A stretch of DNA of 29,217 nt from a virus. The stretch lies in the IMG/VR virus record IMGVR_UViG_3300035698_017425, positions 1 through 29,217 of that record; one strand, written 5' to 3'. Of the stretch, positions 14,749 to 22,646 are shown one piece after another (position 1 is the first letter of the stretch; every line of letters begins with the position of its first letter). The position numbers and the translations under genes were made by a program. Under the pieces are notes generated by a model that saw nothing but the letters and a program-made list of their open reading frames with translations, was not told the origin of the DNA and ran no database searches.

Positions 14749-17667
14749 TTGGCCGATCTTTACAACAAACAGACTGGTCAAAAAGAGAACCTGCCTAAAG
14801 ACCAGATCCAGCAGGCCATCACTTCGGGCACGCATTCGTACCAGAAGGGTGCGGCTGTTTACGTTCAAGACGACCTTGGCGAAAAATTTCACATACCCGC
14901 CGAGGACGTTCCGCTGGCGGTTAGCAAAGGCTACCAGTTTCTTGATAAGACCACCGAGCTTACCGACGAGTATGTTCGAGAGAACGATTCGCTTGCAGGG
15001 GGCGCCAAAGTCTTTTTCGGTCAGATGGCCGACGAGCTTGGAATGGGTATACCCGAGCTTATCTACGACAAGACCAGATCGCCTTTAGATGTCGCCAAGA
15101 AGGAAGCTCTAAAAAAGCACTTTGGCGCTTTGAATACGGCTGGGGGCTTGGGGGGCTTTGGCGGTACTTTGTTGTTTGGCGGCCCTGTTTTTAAGGGAGC
15201 TCAGGCTGCTGGCGTGGTGTCGGCCAAGGCTGTGACGAAGGCCTTGAGCGCTCGAGCGGGCGGCGAGGTGTCTAAGGGTGCTCTGGCCAAAGCTGCTGGT
15301 AAGGTTGTCGGCACGGGCTTAGAAGGCGGGTTGATCGCAGCCCCGTATGCTTTTACGGAAGCCGTACTTGGAGATCCGGAAGCGGCAGCCGAGACGCTAA
15401 TGGTCGGTGGGGGGCTGGGTGCGTTGTTTGGCGGAGCTGGCGAGTTGACTCGAGGGCTAAGTCAGATCGTTAGAAACACGGCAGAGAGAAACAAAACATC
15501 GACAGCCGAAGCTGCTAAGAAGTTAACCCGAGTGTTTACGGGTGTGCCAGAAGACGACATAGCTCGTGCTGTTGAGTTGGCTAGGAAAAACGAAATCAAG
15601 AACGTTAGGTCTTTAGACGAGATCAATAACGACCTAGATTTTCACGTAATGAAATATCAAGACGAGCTACGCACAACTGAGGAGTCTTTACGCGCTGCCG
15701 AGACAAGGTTATCGGATACGACAAGAGAGGGCATGGCGGATCTGCGTGCTGCCAGGGCTCCGGAGTCTTTAGCTGGTGATCTGATGGGCGCTATGGAAAA
15801 CGAGAAAGCCATACTTGGCTCGATGAAACAGACAGCGCTAAACTTTTTGGATAGCTCGGACGGATTCCTCCGCAAAGCTGATTTAAAAAATCATCTCGAC
15901 GAGACTCTTAAGGCTTGGGAGGTTCGAGGTAAGTCGGGCAAAGGTGTCATCTTAGGCGATACCTACAAGAGTGCGGTAGATAAATTAAAAATCCTTAAAT
16001 CAGATATCGACCTTTTACCAAACAAAATACCTTTGACGTCGGCAAAAGGAATTCTCACTCAAATCGATCCCGACATAAACTGGACTTACGGTGCGGGTGA
16101 GTTCAACTCTATTTTAGATAAGGCGAAAAAGTCCTTTAGGAAAAACGTTTCTGACAAAATTAAGGGACAATCAAAAGACTACAAAAAAGCTATGGACGAG
16201 ATGTCGGCAAGGTCTCGAGCGCTTGATGCTGTTCGAGAAAAATTCGGCACAAGAGAAAAAGCTATTGGCTCTTTGAACTCTATTTTGAGCCCCAAGGGTG
16301 TTGTAACCGACGATGCTTTGCGAGAGTTTTCGGAAGTGACGGGCTACAACTACCTTGCCGACTTAAATGATTTTAAATCGAAAAAAGGGTTACTGGAAAA
16401 ATCCAAGCGTGGTGACATCCGAAGCGAGTTAGCTCCGGAGGCTTATGCAGAAAAAATGAGACTTCAAACCGAGCTTGACGAAAAAAGAAGGCTTTACGAA
16501 CCGATCAAGCGTCTGACGGTAAACCGCACGCAGGCCATCATAAGGAACCAGGGGTTTCGTAACGCTTCGAGACAAGACAAGCTCGCCCTCCAATCCTTAA
16601 AGGATCTATCGGGTAACGACTGGCTAGAAGAGATTGCGAACCGCAACGCACTTGAGTCTTTTGGCAAAGAGCGGACTCAGGGAACAAGACGGTCGTTTAC
16701 GGGTGCGGTCTTAGGCTCGCTGTTTGGGGGCGTGTTTGGCGGGGGTCCTTTGGGTGCTGCGATCGGTGCAGCTGGGGGAGCGTCGGCAGATATTTACGGT
16801 GGCAAAGCTTTGAAGTGGTTCATAGAGGGTAAGCCCGACATGGCTGCCCTGTTGTACACCGAACAGGCGATGAAAAAGCAAGCTGAAAAATTAGACATGA
16901 TTCCTGAGATTTTAAAAAGAATGAGCCTTGGCACGAAGCTCCCAAAGGCGACGGGTACGGCAGCAGGCGTTCAGTCTTTGAACAGGCTTTTTCAGAGTTC
17001 TAAAGAATACGATAGCAATGTCAAACCCAAGGAGTTGTCGTCGGCGGAGAAGGCCAAGGTCATAGAGAAAGTCCGTAACGATCTTAACATTTGGGCATCG
17101 AATTACGACCAGTCCTCGTCTCGCTTAGCGAACTTGGTTCAGCCTTTTGAACAGGAGGGTGCGCCTGTGATCGGATCCGAGCTCAACAAGAAGCTGTCCA
17201 TAGCTGTGAACTACCTTAACCAGGCTGTTCCAAAACCTGTTGGCGAGACCAGTTTGTTTTCTAAGAAAGCTCCTTATCAGCCACCGGATTACGACATGAA
17301 CGCTTTTTTTCAGAAAGTTCAGGTTGTCGAAGATCCTTTCAGTGTTTTGGATGCTTTGGAAGCTGGCACGTTGACGGGTGCTCATATGGACGCCCTAGAA
17401 AACGTCTACCCCAAGATGTACGAGTACATGGTCAAGAAGGTTACCGACGTCGCCATGTCGGAAGACATCGTGGTACCGTATCAGGACAGGCTAAGACTTT
17501 CACTTTTGATGAATGCACCGATTGATCAGAGTGTTTCACCTGAGAAGATATTGAGCTACCAGGCTATCTATGCTCAACCGAGTATGGACTTACCTGGTCT
17601 AGAGCAGATCGAGATAACGGGCGACAAAGGTCAGACGATGGCCACGGACGCGCAAAGATTAGCCTGA
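14749..17667 (+). CDS. Large internal virion (ejection) protein
   Basis: A 972-residue protein, helical with two Gly/Ala-rich apolar stretches: one near residues 125-220 (GGLGGFGGTLLFGG and following) and another near 655-685 (LGSLFGGVFGGGPLGAAIG). These resemble membrane-active segments of large ejection proteins that build a channel during DNA delivery. TTG at 14749 is taken as start since GGAAATAACC precedes it and no ATG is close. The protein is the last of three internal proteins, and a 36-base gap with strong SD signals separates it from the fibre block. I see no peptidoglycan hydrolase motif; the assignment rests on size, composition and place. Confidence 0.72.
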   Translation: MADLYNKQTGQKENLPKDQIQQAITSGTHSYQKGAAVYVQDDLGEKFHIPAEDVPLAVSKGYQFLDKTTELTDEYVRENDSLAGGAKVFFGQMADELGMGIPELIYDKTRSPLDVAKKEALKKHFGALNTAGGLGGFGGTLLFGGPVFKGAQAAGVVSAKAVTKALSARAGGEVSKGALAKAAGKVVGTGLEGGLIAAPYAFTEAVLGDPEAAAETLMVGGGLGALFGGAGELTRGLSQIVRNTAERNKTSTAEAAKKLTRVFTGVPEDDIARAVELARKNEIKNVRSLDEINNDLDFHVMKYQDELRTTEESLRAAETRLSDTTREGMADLRAARAPESLAGDLMGAMENEKAILGSMKQTALNFLDSSDGFLRKADLKNHLDETLKAWEVRGKSGKGVILGDTYKSAVDKLKILKSDIDLLPNKIPLTSAKGILTQIDPDINWTYGAGEFNSILDKAKKSFRKNVSDKIKGQSKDYKKAMDEMSARSRALDAVREKFGTREKAIGSLNSILSPKGVVTDDALREFSEVTGYNYLADLNDFKSKKGLLEKSKRGDIRSELAPEAYAEKMRLQTELDEKRRLYEPIKRLTVNRTQAIIRNQGFRNASRQDKLALQSLKDLSGNDWLEEIANRNALESFGKERTQGTRRSFTGAVLGSLFGGVFGGGPLGAAIGAAGGASADIYGGKALKWFIEGKPDMAALLYTEQAMKKQAEKLDMIPEILKRMSLGTKLPKATGTAAGVQSLNRLFQSSKEYDSNVKPKELSSAEKAKVIEKVRNDLNIWASNYDQSSSRLANLVQPFEQEGAPVIGSELNKKLSIAVNYLNQAVPKPVGETSLFSKKAPYQPPDYDMNAFFQKVQVVEDPFSVLDALEAGTLTGAHMDALENVYPKMYEYMVKKVTDVAMSEDIVVPYQDRLRLSLLMNAPIDQSVSPEKILSYQAIYAQPSMDLPGLEQIEITGDKGQTMATDAQRLA

Positions 17668-17703
17668 TCCCACAAGGATCTAACTCACGAGGAGGCTGTT
17701 TAG

Positions 17704-18078
17704 ATGGCCAAAAAGGAAGTAGTTACTTATTTCGAAGTGGAAACGAACAAAAGCTTAGCAACAAGCTTTGCGACAGCCAACATATTTACGGTAAAAAGCG
17801 TCGATAATGTCGCAGTCAATATTGCAACATCGTCGGTTACCGACAATACGGGAACGTTCTATGTTCAGCACAGGCTTTATAAAGACGTAAACAACGCTTC
17901 GGCTTGGGCTACGCTTACATTTTCAACAACTCCCCAGCTTGCCGACGATAACAATACGTTTCTTTTGAACATCAATCAGATACCTCCAGGTCAGCTACGT
18001 GTCGGGTTTACAGCGGCAGGTGGAACGCCAGACGGTACGGCTACGATCGTCATCTCGGCTACGTCGGTGGGGGGTTGA
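17704..18078 (+). CDS. Small beta-rich fibre-block protein
   Basis: A 124-residue product, Thr/Ser/Val/Asn-rich and predicted to be all beta, without cysteine. GAGGAGG lies 8 bases upstream of ATG 17704, the strongest ribosome site in the region. It starts a block of tail-fibre genes and its stop is separated by one base from the next ATG. Its general build (strand-rich, YVQHRLYKDVNNASAWATL) recalls the product of 20294, which has LQASLDGTNWVDV at the same place; both may be small jelly-roll-like surface proteins. Function unknown. Confidence 0.7.
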   Translation: MAKKEVVTYFEVETNKSLATSFATANIFTVKSVDNVAVNIATSSVTDNTGTFYVQHRLYKDVNNASAWATLTFSTTPQLADDNNTFLLNINQIPPGQLRVGFTAAGGTPDGTATIVISATSVGG

Positions 18079-18079
18079 T

Positions 18080-19186
18080 ATGAGTTCACACAACTGGCCT
18101 CCTTCAGGTAGCGGTTCTTCTGGAGATGTTGTAGGACCAGCGGGCGGCTCAACTAACAATGCTGTAGTAAGATTCGACGGGACTTCAGGCTTAGCTATTC
18201 AAGACTCTGGCGTTATCGTAGACGATAGCGACAACGTCACAGGTGTTAACGATCTTACGGTAGATGGTGATCTTACCGTCAACGGTACAACTGTAACGGT
18301 CAACGTGACGAACCTCGATGTCGAGGATCCCAACATCACGGTCAACAACGGTGGGAATCAGGCTACAGCGAACACGGCAGTGGGGGGGTTTACCGTATCG
18401 ATGTCGGATGCGACGAACGCTGTTCTCGGCTACGACTCCAGTTTGGCCTCTAAGTTCAAGCTTGGGGAGACGGGTACTCTTCGCGAAGTGGCCGACGTAT
18501 CGAGTTCTCAAACATTTACAAGTAAAACTCTCACCTCGCCTGTGCTGAACACGGGTGTATCGGGAACGGCTGTACTAGACGAAGATAATATGGCCTCCGA
18601 CAGTGCCACGCAGTTGGCTACGCAGCAGTCTATCAAGGCTTACGTCGACCAGGCAGAGACCGACGCCAACTCTTTTGCGACCAGTGCGGTAGGTACACAT
18701 GCTGCTCTTACGACGTCTCACGGGGTGACGGGCGATATCGTGGGGACCAGTGGAGATCAAACCTTAGCTTCTAAAACGTTGACCTCGCCTGTGCTGAACA
18801 CGGGTGTATCGGGAACGGCTGTACTAGACGAAGATAACATGGCGTCTAATAGCGATACGCAGTTGGCTACGCAGCAGTCTATCAAGGCTTACGTGGATAG
18901 CGTACGTGCGGTTTCTGGCAACGTGGCTGTGTCCTCAAATGTCACACTGACAGACCGAAGGCTTCACTTTGTCGACACCTCGGCGGCTAGATCGTTAACA
19001 TTACCTGCTGCCAGTGCAACTTTATATCTCGTGGTCAAAGACTCGGTGGGAAGTGCTCAAACCAACAACATAACACTTACAACTCCCGGTGCCGAAACTA
19101 TCGAAGGCTCGTCCACCTATACGGTCGAGACGGACTTAGGTTCTGTCGTGGTTGTTAGCGACGGAACCAACTATTTTGTAATCTAG
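18080..19186 (+). CDS. Tail fibre protein with an internal duplication
   Basis: A 368-residue beta-rich product. The N-terminal part has the fibre pattern PAGGSTNNAVVRFDG, then DLTVDGDLTVNGTTVTVN repeats. Two near-identical 47-codon units (QTFTSKTLTSPVLNTG... to QSIKAYVD) are separated by 83 codons start to start, typical of repeating fibre shaft units. The last ~85 residues (VDTSAARSLTLPAA, VKDSVGSA, VSDGTNYFVI) are the same domain that ends the protein at 7575. ATG at 18080 is used; the frame is open further upstream but overlaps the previous gene. Likely trimeric and host-facing or connecting; the receptor is unknown. Confidence 0.82.
   Translation: MSSHNWPPSGSGSSGDVVGPAGGSTNNAVVRFDGTSGLAIQDSGVIVDDSDNVTGVNDLTVDGDLTVNGTTVTVNVTNLDVEDPNITVNNGGNQATANTAVGGFTVSMSDATNAVLGYDSSLASKFKLGETGTLREVADVSSSQTFTSKTLTSPVLNTGVSGTAVLDEDNMASDSATQLATQQSIKAYVDQAETDANSFATSAVGTHAALTTSHGVTGDIVGTSGDQTLASKTLTSPVLNTGVSGTAVLDEDNMASNSDTQLATQQSIKAYVDSVRAVSGNVAVSSNVTLTDRRLHFVDTSAARSLTLPAASATLYLVVKDSVGSAQTNNITLTTPGAETIEGSSTYTVETDLGSVVVVSDGTNYFVI
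18509..18649 (+). repeat. Fibre repeat unit, copy 1
   Basis: This 141-base segment matches 18758-18898 at an offset of 249 bases (83 codons). The central part from about 18533 to 18590 is almost base-identical to copy 2, and the last third again matches closely. The two copies code QTFTSKTLTSPVLNTG... and QTLASKTLTSPVLNTG..., each ending QSIKAYVD. Confidence 0.92.
18758..18898 (+). repeat. Fibre repeat unit, copy 2
   Basis: Second copy of the 141-base unit at 18509, in frame. Near identity at third codon positions implies recent duplication or gene conversion, and makes loss or gain of one 249-base unit by recombination possible. Confidence 0.92.
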
Positions 19187-19223
19187 CCACATGCCGAAAT
19201 CGGCACATAGAAGGAAAATCTAC

Positions 19224-20087
19224 ATGGCTTATCACAGTAAGAACCCGGTGTTTACTCAAGTTACTTGCACGCAAGCTTCCGCTTCTGGACATATAGAGCT
19301 CATCCGAACGGGTTCGAACTCTGGAACAGCCTACATACGGGGCTTTGGGTCGGGTTTTAAGTTTGGAACTACGGCGGGCGGTGGCGAATATGCCGAGTTT
19401 ATTTCGACGGGAGCGATATTTTTCAACCAGCCTGTTGGCATCAAAGAAACCACGCCAGCGGCTCGGTTGCATGTGGTGGGGCCTGATGGGGCTGGTACCA
19501 CGCCAAGTTTGAACGCTGATACGGTAGCTATTTTTGAAAACTCCAATGCTACGGGTGATAGCAGTATCGTAAGTATTTTATCTGGCGCCACAGGGACTAG
19601 CGCGGTTTTCTTTGGCGACACGGCATCTGCTTCACCTGGTGCAATTCAGTATGTTAACTCATCTAACTCTATGATTTTTAATTCTGGCGGAATCGCTGTT
19701 CTAACTCTTACAGAAAACGGCGAGTTGGTTGCGCCTAACTTGCAGACTAATGCCACAGACGGTACACAACTTCGGTTGGGTGGTCCTTACGCAGCGGGAA
19801 CAATCTACAAGTATTCTTCTTCCGCCAAGTACAAAGACAACATCAGGCCACTAGATTTCAACAGCGACGTTATCTACCGGTTCAACGCACGGTCTTACGA
19901 ACCAAAAGAGTCGGACAAGACAACATTTGGGTTTATTGCAGAAGACATTATTCAGCTAGTACCAGACCTAGTGCCTATGTTTGAGGACGAGCCAGCAGGT
20001 GTTAACTACGAGCGCATCACCGTTTTGCTTGTAGAAGAGATGAAAAAGCTGAAAGATCGTCTCGACAAGTTAGAAGGTGTTTTGTGA
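19224..20087 (+). CDS. Tail fibre/spike with C-terminal S74 intramolecular chaperone
   Basis: A 287-residue protein with a beta-rich Gly/Ser/Thr body and a clear C-terminal S74 (endosialidase-type) chaperone from about residue 195: SSSAKYKDNIRPL with S199 and K204 five residues apart as in the known Ser-Lys cleavage pair, then RFNARSYEP, FGFIAEDI.QLVPDLV and a closing helix EEMKKLKDRLDKLEG. In this family the domain guides trimer folding and is then released by self-cleavage. The frame is open from ATG 19191, but ATG 19224 is preferred because AAGGA lies 8 bases upstream. GTGA overlap couples it to the next gene. Likely receptor-binding. Confidence 0.85.
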   Translation: MAYHSKNPVFTQVTCTQASASGHIELIRTGSNSGTAYIRGFGSGFKFGTTAGGGEYAEFISTGAIFFNQPVGIKETTPAARLHVVGPDGAGTTPSLNADTVAIFENSNATGDSSIVSILSGATGTSAVFFGDTASASPGAIQYVNSSNSMIFNSGGIAVLTLTENGELVAPNLQTNATDGTQLRLGGPYAAGTIYKYSSSAKYKDNIRPLDFNSDVIYRFNARSYEPKESDKTTFGFIAEDIIQLVPDLVPMFEDEPAGVNYERITVLLVEEMKKLKDRLDKLEGVL

Positions 20088-20284
20088 ACGATGACGTAAC
20101 GTCGGCGGCTATTCATTATTTCAGTCATCTTTTGTTGGCGGCTGCCGAAGTTGTGGCATTGTTTGATCAGGGAAAGCTCTCGGTGGAAACGGCTCGAGGA
20201 TCTTTAGTTAACGTTCTAGAGGAGCAAACAAGGGTTTTGAAGTTGGTTGAATGCCAAGCCGAAGCTCAAACTTTCTTACAGTAG
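20084..20284 (+). CDS. Small helical protein after the fibre gene
   Basis: A 66-residue product starting at GTG 20084 inside the previous stop (GTGA). The sequence is helical with one moderately apolar helix (FSHLLLAAAEVVALF) and an acidic/leucine-rich second helix (LVNVLEEQTRVLKLV). Not a convincing membrane protein. Its coupling to the fibre suggests a fibre-related or late role, but nothing is recognised. Confidence 0.6.
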   Translation: MNDDVTSAAIHYFSHLLLAAAEVVALFDQGKLSVETARGSLVNVLEEQTRVLKLVECQAEAQTFLQ

Positions 20285-20293
20285 GGTAACGTA

Positions 20294-20623
20294 ATGCGAG
20301 TAGCACAAGATATTTTATTTGACGCCGAAGCAGTCAACAACGAGACAACGGTTTCGGAAACGGTTTCGTTAGATCACCTCTATGCTTACTCGGTATGGGC
20401 TAGCTGGGCGGGATCTACTATTGCAGGATCAATCAAACTCCAGGCATCGTTAGACGGGACAAACTGGGTCGATGTGGCCTCGTCGGAACAGTCTATTTCG
20501 GCAGCGGGCACGTACCTGTGGAATATATTCGACGTGGCTTACCCAAACTTCCGTGTATCTGCAACCTCGGACGATGCTAACAACATCACAGTTACCGCCA
20601 AGTTTTACGCAAAAGGATTCTGA
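20294..20623 (+). CDS. Small beta-sandwich-like virion accessory protein
   Basis: A 109-residue beta-rich product with the segment IKLQASLDGTNWVDVASSEQ and a final YPNFRVSATSDDANN, a pattern I associate with small jelly-roll or discoidin-like proteins encoded beside phage fibres. ATG at 20294 has GGGTAACGTA upstream. It sits in the fibre block and is followed almost at once by a 60-residue gene. It may coat the fibre or the capsid surface; evidence is only compositional. Confidence 0.68.
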   Translation: MRVAQDILFDAEAVNNETTVSETVSLDHLYAYSVWASWAGSTIAGSIKLQASLDGTNWVDVASSEQSISAAGTYLWNIFDVAYPNFRVSATSDDANNITVTAKFYAKGF

Positions 20624-20624
20624 T

Positions 20625-20807
20625 TTGGTTCCTTTTATCAGTGTTAAGAATACGACCTACGCTCCCCTTGCAGGTGGCGCCACGTATACGGGGGTCTCGC
20701 AGTATCTTTCTGTTGTGGGTGTCACAGGGAATTTAAACGAGGTTCATAAGCTAACTAAGGACACCCCACGTTATTACAAATCCCAAAGGGTGAAGGGGGG
20801 AGGTTGA
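20625..20807 (+). CDS. Very small beta-rich protein, TTG start
   Basis: A 60-residue product read from TTG 20625, two bases after the preceding stop, with AAGGA 7 to 8 bases upstream. The sequence VPFISVKNTTYAPLAGGATYTGVSQYLSV has a strand-rich, polar pattern and a basic C-terminus (KSQRVKGGG). A longer open frame extends upstream inside the previous gene in another frame and is ignored. Probably a real gene by fit to the tight spacing; role unknown. Confidence 0.55.
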   Translation: MVPFISVKNTTYAPLAGGATYTGVSQYLSVVGVTGNLNEVHKLTKDTPRYYKSQRVKGGG

Positions 20808-20810
20808 GAT

Positions 20811-21014
20811 ATGAGCGAAATGGAATTAGCTCAAATAATATCGAACCTTACCTCAGCTTGGGTTATCTGGGTCTCAAGTGTTAGTTCGCTCGTTACGATA
20901 GGCGCTTGGAAGCAAAGGAAGTCCATGGACGCCTGCTTTGTCAAGATCCGTCGTATCGAATCCGAACTAGGACTGGAGAGCACATGGGAATCAAAGACAC
21001 CAAAGAAGTCATAA
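20811..21014 (+). CDS. Small membrane protein with one transmembrane helix, holin candidate
   Basis: A 67-residue product whose residues about 9-32 (IISNLTSAWVIWVSSVSSLV) form one apolar helix, followed by a positively charged helical tail (KQRKSMDACFVKIRRIESEL). The strong GGGGGGAGG ribosome site precedes ATG 20811. Short, one-helix, basic-tailed proteins are often holins or inner-membrane partners of lysis, and this lies at the end of the late operon. The endolysin, however, is at 22865, so the pairing is indirect. Other explanations include a fibre accessory or a membrane protein of unknown role. Confidence 0.6.
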   Translation: MSEMELAQIISNLTSAWVIWVSSVSSLVTIGAWKQRKSMDACFVKIRRIESELGLESTWESKTPKKS

Positions 21015-21265
21015 CGCTTGGTAGGGTTATCACTTGCGTCATCCTCACAGAAGCCTACAAAGACGGGTTTCAGTGGAAGGACCTCGGTAGCTTTCTGCAA
21101 TCTCCAGAGTTTGAAAAAGCCTTAAGACCAGCTGTCGAGGGGATCCAAAACGTTGGCCCGGAGCTTTTGGACTTAGATTTTTTCGAGACCATCGAACTAT
21201 CTAGACACGTTTATGGTGAGTCCATGGACGTTTTAGACCTTCTAAAGAAGTTAGCCCATAAATGA
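20984..21265 (+). CDS. Small soluble helical protein, function unknown
   Basis: A 94-residue product beginning at ATG 20984 with GGAG 6 bases upstream, 31 bases inside the previous gene. It is helical and acidic at its centre (VGPELLDLDFFETIEL), without membrane helices or catalytic motifs. A longer in-frame reading from 20906 exists but lacks a ribosome site. It ends in ATGA shared with the next short gene. Small proteins of similar pattern occur behind late genes in other phages; I can assign no role. Confidence 0.62.
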   Translation: MGIKDTKEVITLGRVITCVILTEAYKDGFQWKDLGSFLQSPEFEKALRPAVEGIQNVGPELLDLDFFETIELSRHVYGESMDVLDLLKKLAHK

Positions 21266-21396
21266 CCTCCTTCGAGAAAACCTGGAAACTGCCTACACCC
21301 AGGCGAATGGCCGCTTGGGTGTACTTTAAGCTCGACGTCTCCTCGAAGTTTGACCGGGTGAAGCGTGCGGTAGTTGGCCTGTCGGCCTGGTTCTAG
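21262..21396 (+). CDS. Short basic protein at the end of the late operon
   Basis: A 44-residue frame starting at ATG in the ATGA overlap with the preceding gene and ending with TAG at 21394-21396. The product is basic and aromatic (MTSFEKTWKLPTPRRMAAW, ending VVGLSAWF). Support is limited to coupling and position: it is the last rightward gene before the convergent recombination genes. It could be a genuine small gene or a chance frame. Confidence 0.4.
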   Translation: MTSFEKTWKLPTPRRMAAWVYFKLDVSSKFDRVKRAVVGLSAWF

Positions 21397-21426
21397 TAGA
21401 ATAGAGCTACCGGCTAGTTCTCGCCC

Positions 21427-21477
21427 CTCTTTACCAGCGCTTGCGTTTGACATCGTTAAATGTATCGAGGTAAAGAG
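21427..21477. repeat. Inverted repeat between converging operons
   Basis: CTCTTTACC (21427-21435) and GGTAAAGAG (21469-21477) are perfect 9-base complements separated by 33 bases, in the 98-base space between the end of the rightward late genes and the end of the leftward SSB gene. No T-run follows on either strand, so it is not a standard intrinsic terminator; it may still act as a bidirectional transcription barrier or a protein site. Confidence 0.55.
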
Positions 21478-21494
21478 AAATCCAGTACCCCTCC

Positions 21495-21854
21495 TTAGAA
21501 TGGGATTTCGACATCCGAAGCAAAGTTCTGAGTTTGTTGAGCAGCCTTCTCATGACGTTGTATCCTTCCTACGCTAAAAGCGACGATCGACGTATAGTAT
21601 TTGTCGTCTTTTTCTGACTTCTTGATAGAAAGCTTCCCTGTAACGATAACATTGTCGCCTTTACGAACCTCGGCTGCATCTTTGGCGGAATAACCAAATG
21701 CGATCACGTCGGCCCAAGTCGACTTGTCTTGTTTTCCATCCTTACCTTTTTCCGTGTGACAGATACTGAAACGAGTAAACGATCCTCCGCTATAGTCGAT
21801 GGTTTCGGCATCTCGCCCTGCAAACCCTGCAAACGTAATTTGATTGATATTCAT
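21495..21854 (-). CDS. ssb: Single-stranded DNA-binding protein
   Basis: A 119-residue protein with an OB-fold pattern: opening strand MNINQITFAGFAGRD, central FTRFSICHTE, STWADVIAFG, then GDNVIVTGKLSIKK and a strand YYTSIVAFSVG. The tail ends DVEIPF, the acidic tip through which bacterial-type SSB proteins contact partners. It coats single-stranded DNA in replication and annealing. It is the last gene of the leftward recombination operon, overlapping the small helical gene by ATGA, with AAAGGA upstream. The overall length is short relative to host SSB (usually 160-180 residues), as is normal for phage versions. Confidence 0.9.
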   Translation of the reverse strand: MNINQITFAGFAGRDAETIDYSGGSFTRFSICHTEKGKDGKQDKSTWADVIAFGYSAKDAAEVRKGDNVIVTGKLSIKKSEKDDKYYTSIVAFSVGRIQRHEKAAQQTQNFASDVEIPF

Positions 21855-22030
21855 TCCTTGTTTTCCTTTACGAGTTGAAGTTGTGCCTTATCGATTTTCA
21901 TGTCGAGTAAAGCCGTGTAGAAGTATAGAACTTTGCGCCACGCCTGCAGTTGGGCTAGCGTCAGGGTTTCGAGCGTCGTACGCACCTCGATTTCTAAGTG
22001 CTTCATATCGTCTTTGACATCGTGATGCAT
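21851..22030 (-). CDS. Small helical protein between ERF and SSB genes
   Basis: A 59-residue product from ATG 22030, which overlaps the ERF stop (TGATG) and has GAGG 7 bases upstream. The sequence is helical with a heptad-like Leu pattern (TLETLTLAQLQAWRKVLYFY, LLDMKIDKAQLQL) and probably dimerises. A TTG one codon upstream is a less likely start. It sits in an operon with annealing and SSB proteins, so a recombination or nuclease-modulating role is plausible, but no family is recognised. Confidence 0.62.
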   Translation of the reverse strand: MHHDVKDDMKHLEIEVRTTLETLTLAQLQAWRKVLYFYTALLDMKIDKAQLQLVKENKE

Positions 22031-22644
22031 CAAGTATCCTCACGGTTTGTTATGATTTCGGCAACCAGGTGCGGTATGTTTTTAAACGGCTCAAAGCACA
22101 GCCTTTTAGAGTGTCGCGATATCTCTTCGTGGGAACATCCTGCAGCCGACAATTTTTCTCGTATCTGTTCGTAGGCTTTGGGCTGTTCGATGTAAACGAG
22201 CTCAGGATCAGGCTTCGCTTTTTCGGATGCTGCGTTGCCGTCGTCATCTTTTTCCATGGCCGTTGTGATACCGAGGACAGCACATATCGAGTAGCGCTTT
22301 GCGTAGGTGATCGCCGAGCCGTAGACGTGGGCTTCGTTTCGTCCTGGGGGTACGGGCATCGACATAGTCGATAAGATCCACTGACCGTTGTGGGACAGGC
22401 GCGTAGTCAGGTAAAGAAAACCGGGCGGTGAAACCACCGGGTACTGGCTCAAAGCCAGCCCATGTTTGCCCAGCACTGGACGAGCCACAGCCCAGACGGC
22501 TTCGAGGTCGGCGTAGGTCGACTTGAACGCTGGGTTCGTCTTGTCGCGAAGAGCGCTCTGCATTTCGGCTTGAGCTTTTGCCAAGGCCTGGTCGAGCTCG
22601 GCTGTATCGGTGGACGTATGGACCAAAGACAGTGCGGAATCCAT
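22030..22644 (-). CDS. erf: ERF-family single-strand annealing recombinase
   Basis: A 204-residue protein with the ERF family hallmark segments: NPAFKSTYADLEAVWAVARP followed by GLALSQ, then GSAITYAKRYSICAVLGI and an acidic EKDDDGNAAS. ERF proteins form rings and anneal complementary single strands, typically in circularisation of permuted phage genomes and in replication-linked recombination. AGGAGG lies 8 bases upstream of the ATG, inside the end of the RHH gene. The C-terminal part (residues about 145-204) is helical and may bind DNA or SSB. Adjacent ssb supports the role. A long overlapping frame in another register is a shadow. Confidence 0.9.
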   Translation of the reverse strand: MDSALSLVHTSTDTAELDQALAKAQAEMQSALRDKTNPAFKSTYADLEAVWAVARPVLGKHGLALSQYPVVSPPGFLYLTTRLSHNGQWILSTMSMPVPPGRNEAHVYGSAITYAKRYSICAVLGITTAMEKDDDGNAASEKAKPDPELVYIEQPKAYEQIREKLSAAGCSHEEISRHSKRLCFEPFKNIPHLVAEIITNREDT

Positions 22645-22646
22645 AT

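Noticed and set aside
17666-17680. GATCC-CACAA-GGATC hairpin after the last ejection protein
   Set aside because: Five-base stem without T-run; not supported as a terminator.
19192-19205. TGCCG-AAAT-CGGCA hairpin before the S74 fibre gene
   Set aside because: The stem is only 5 bp and no T-run follows; it may influence translation but it does not stand out enough for a feature.
21374-21577. Rightward 67-residue frame crossing the operon junction
   Set aside because: It runs across the non-coding gap into the SSB gene on the opposite strand and has no ribosome site.
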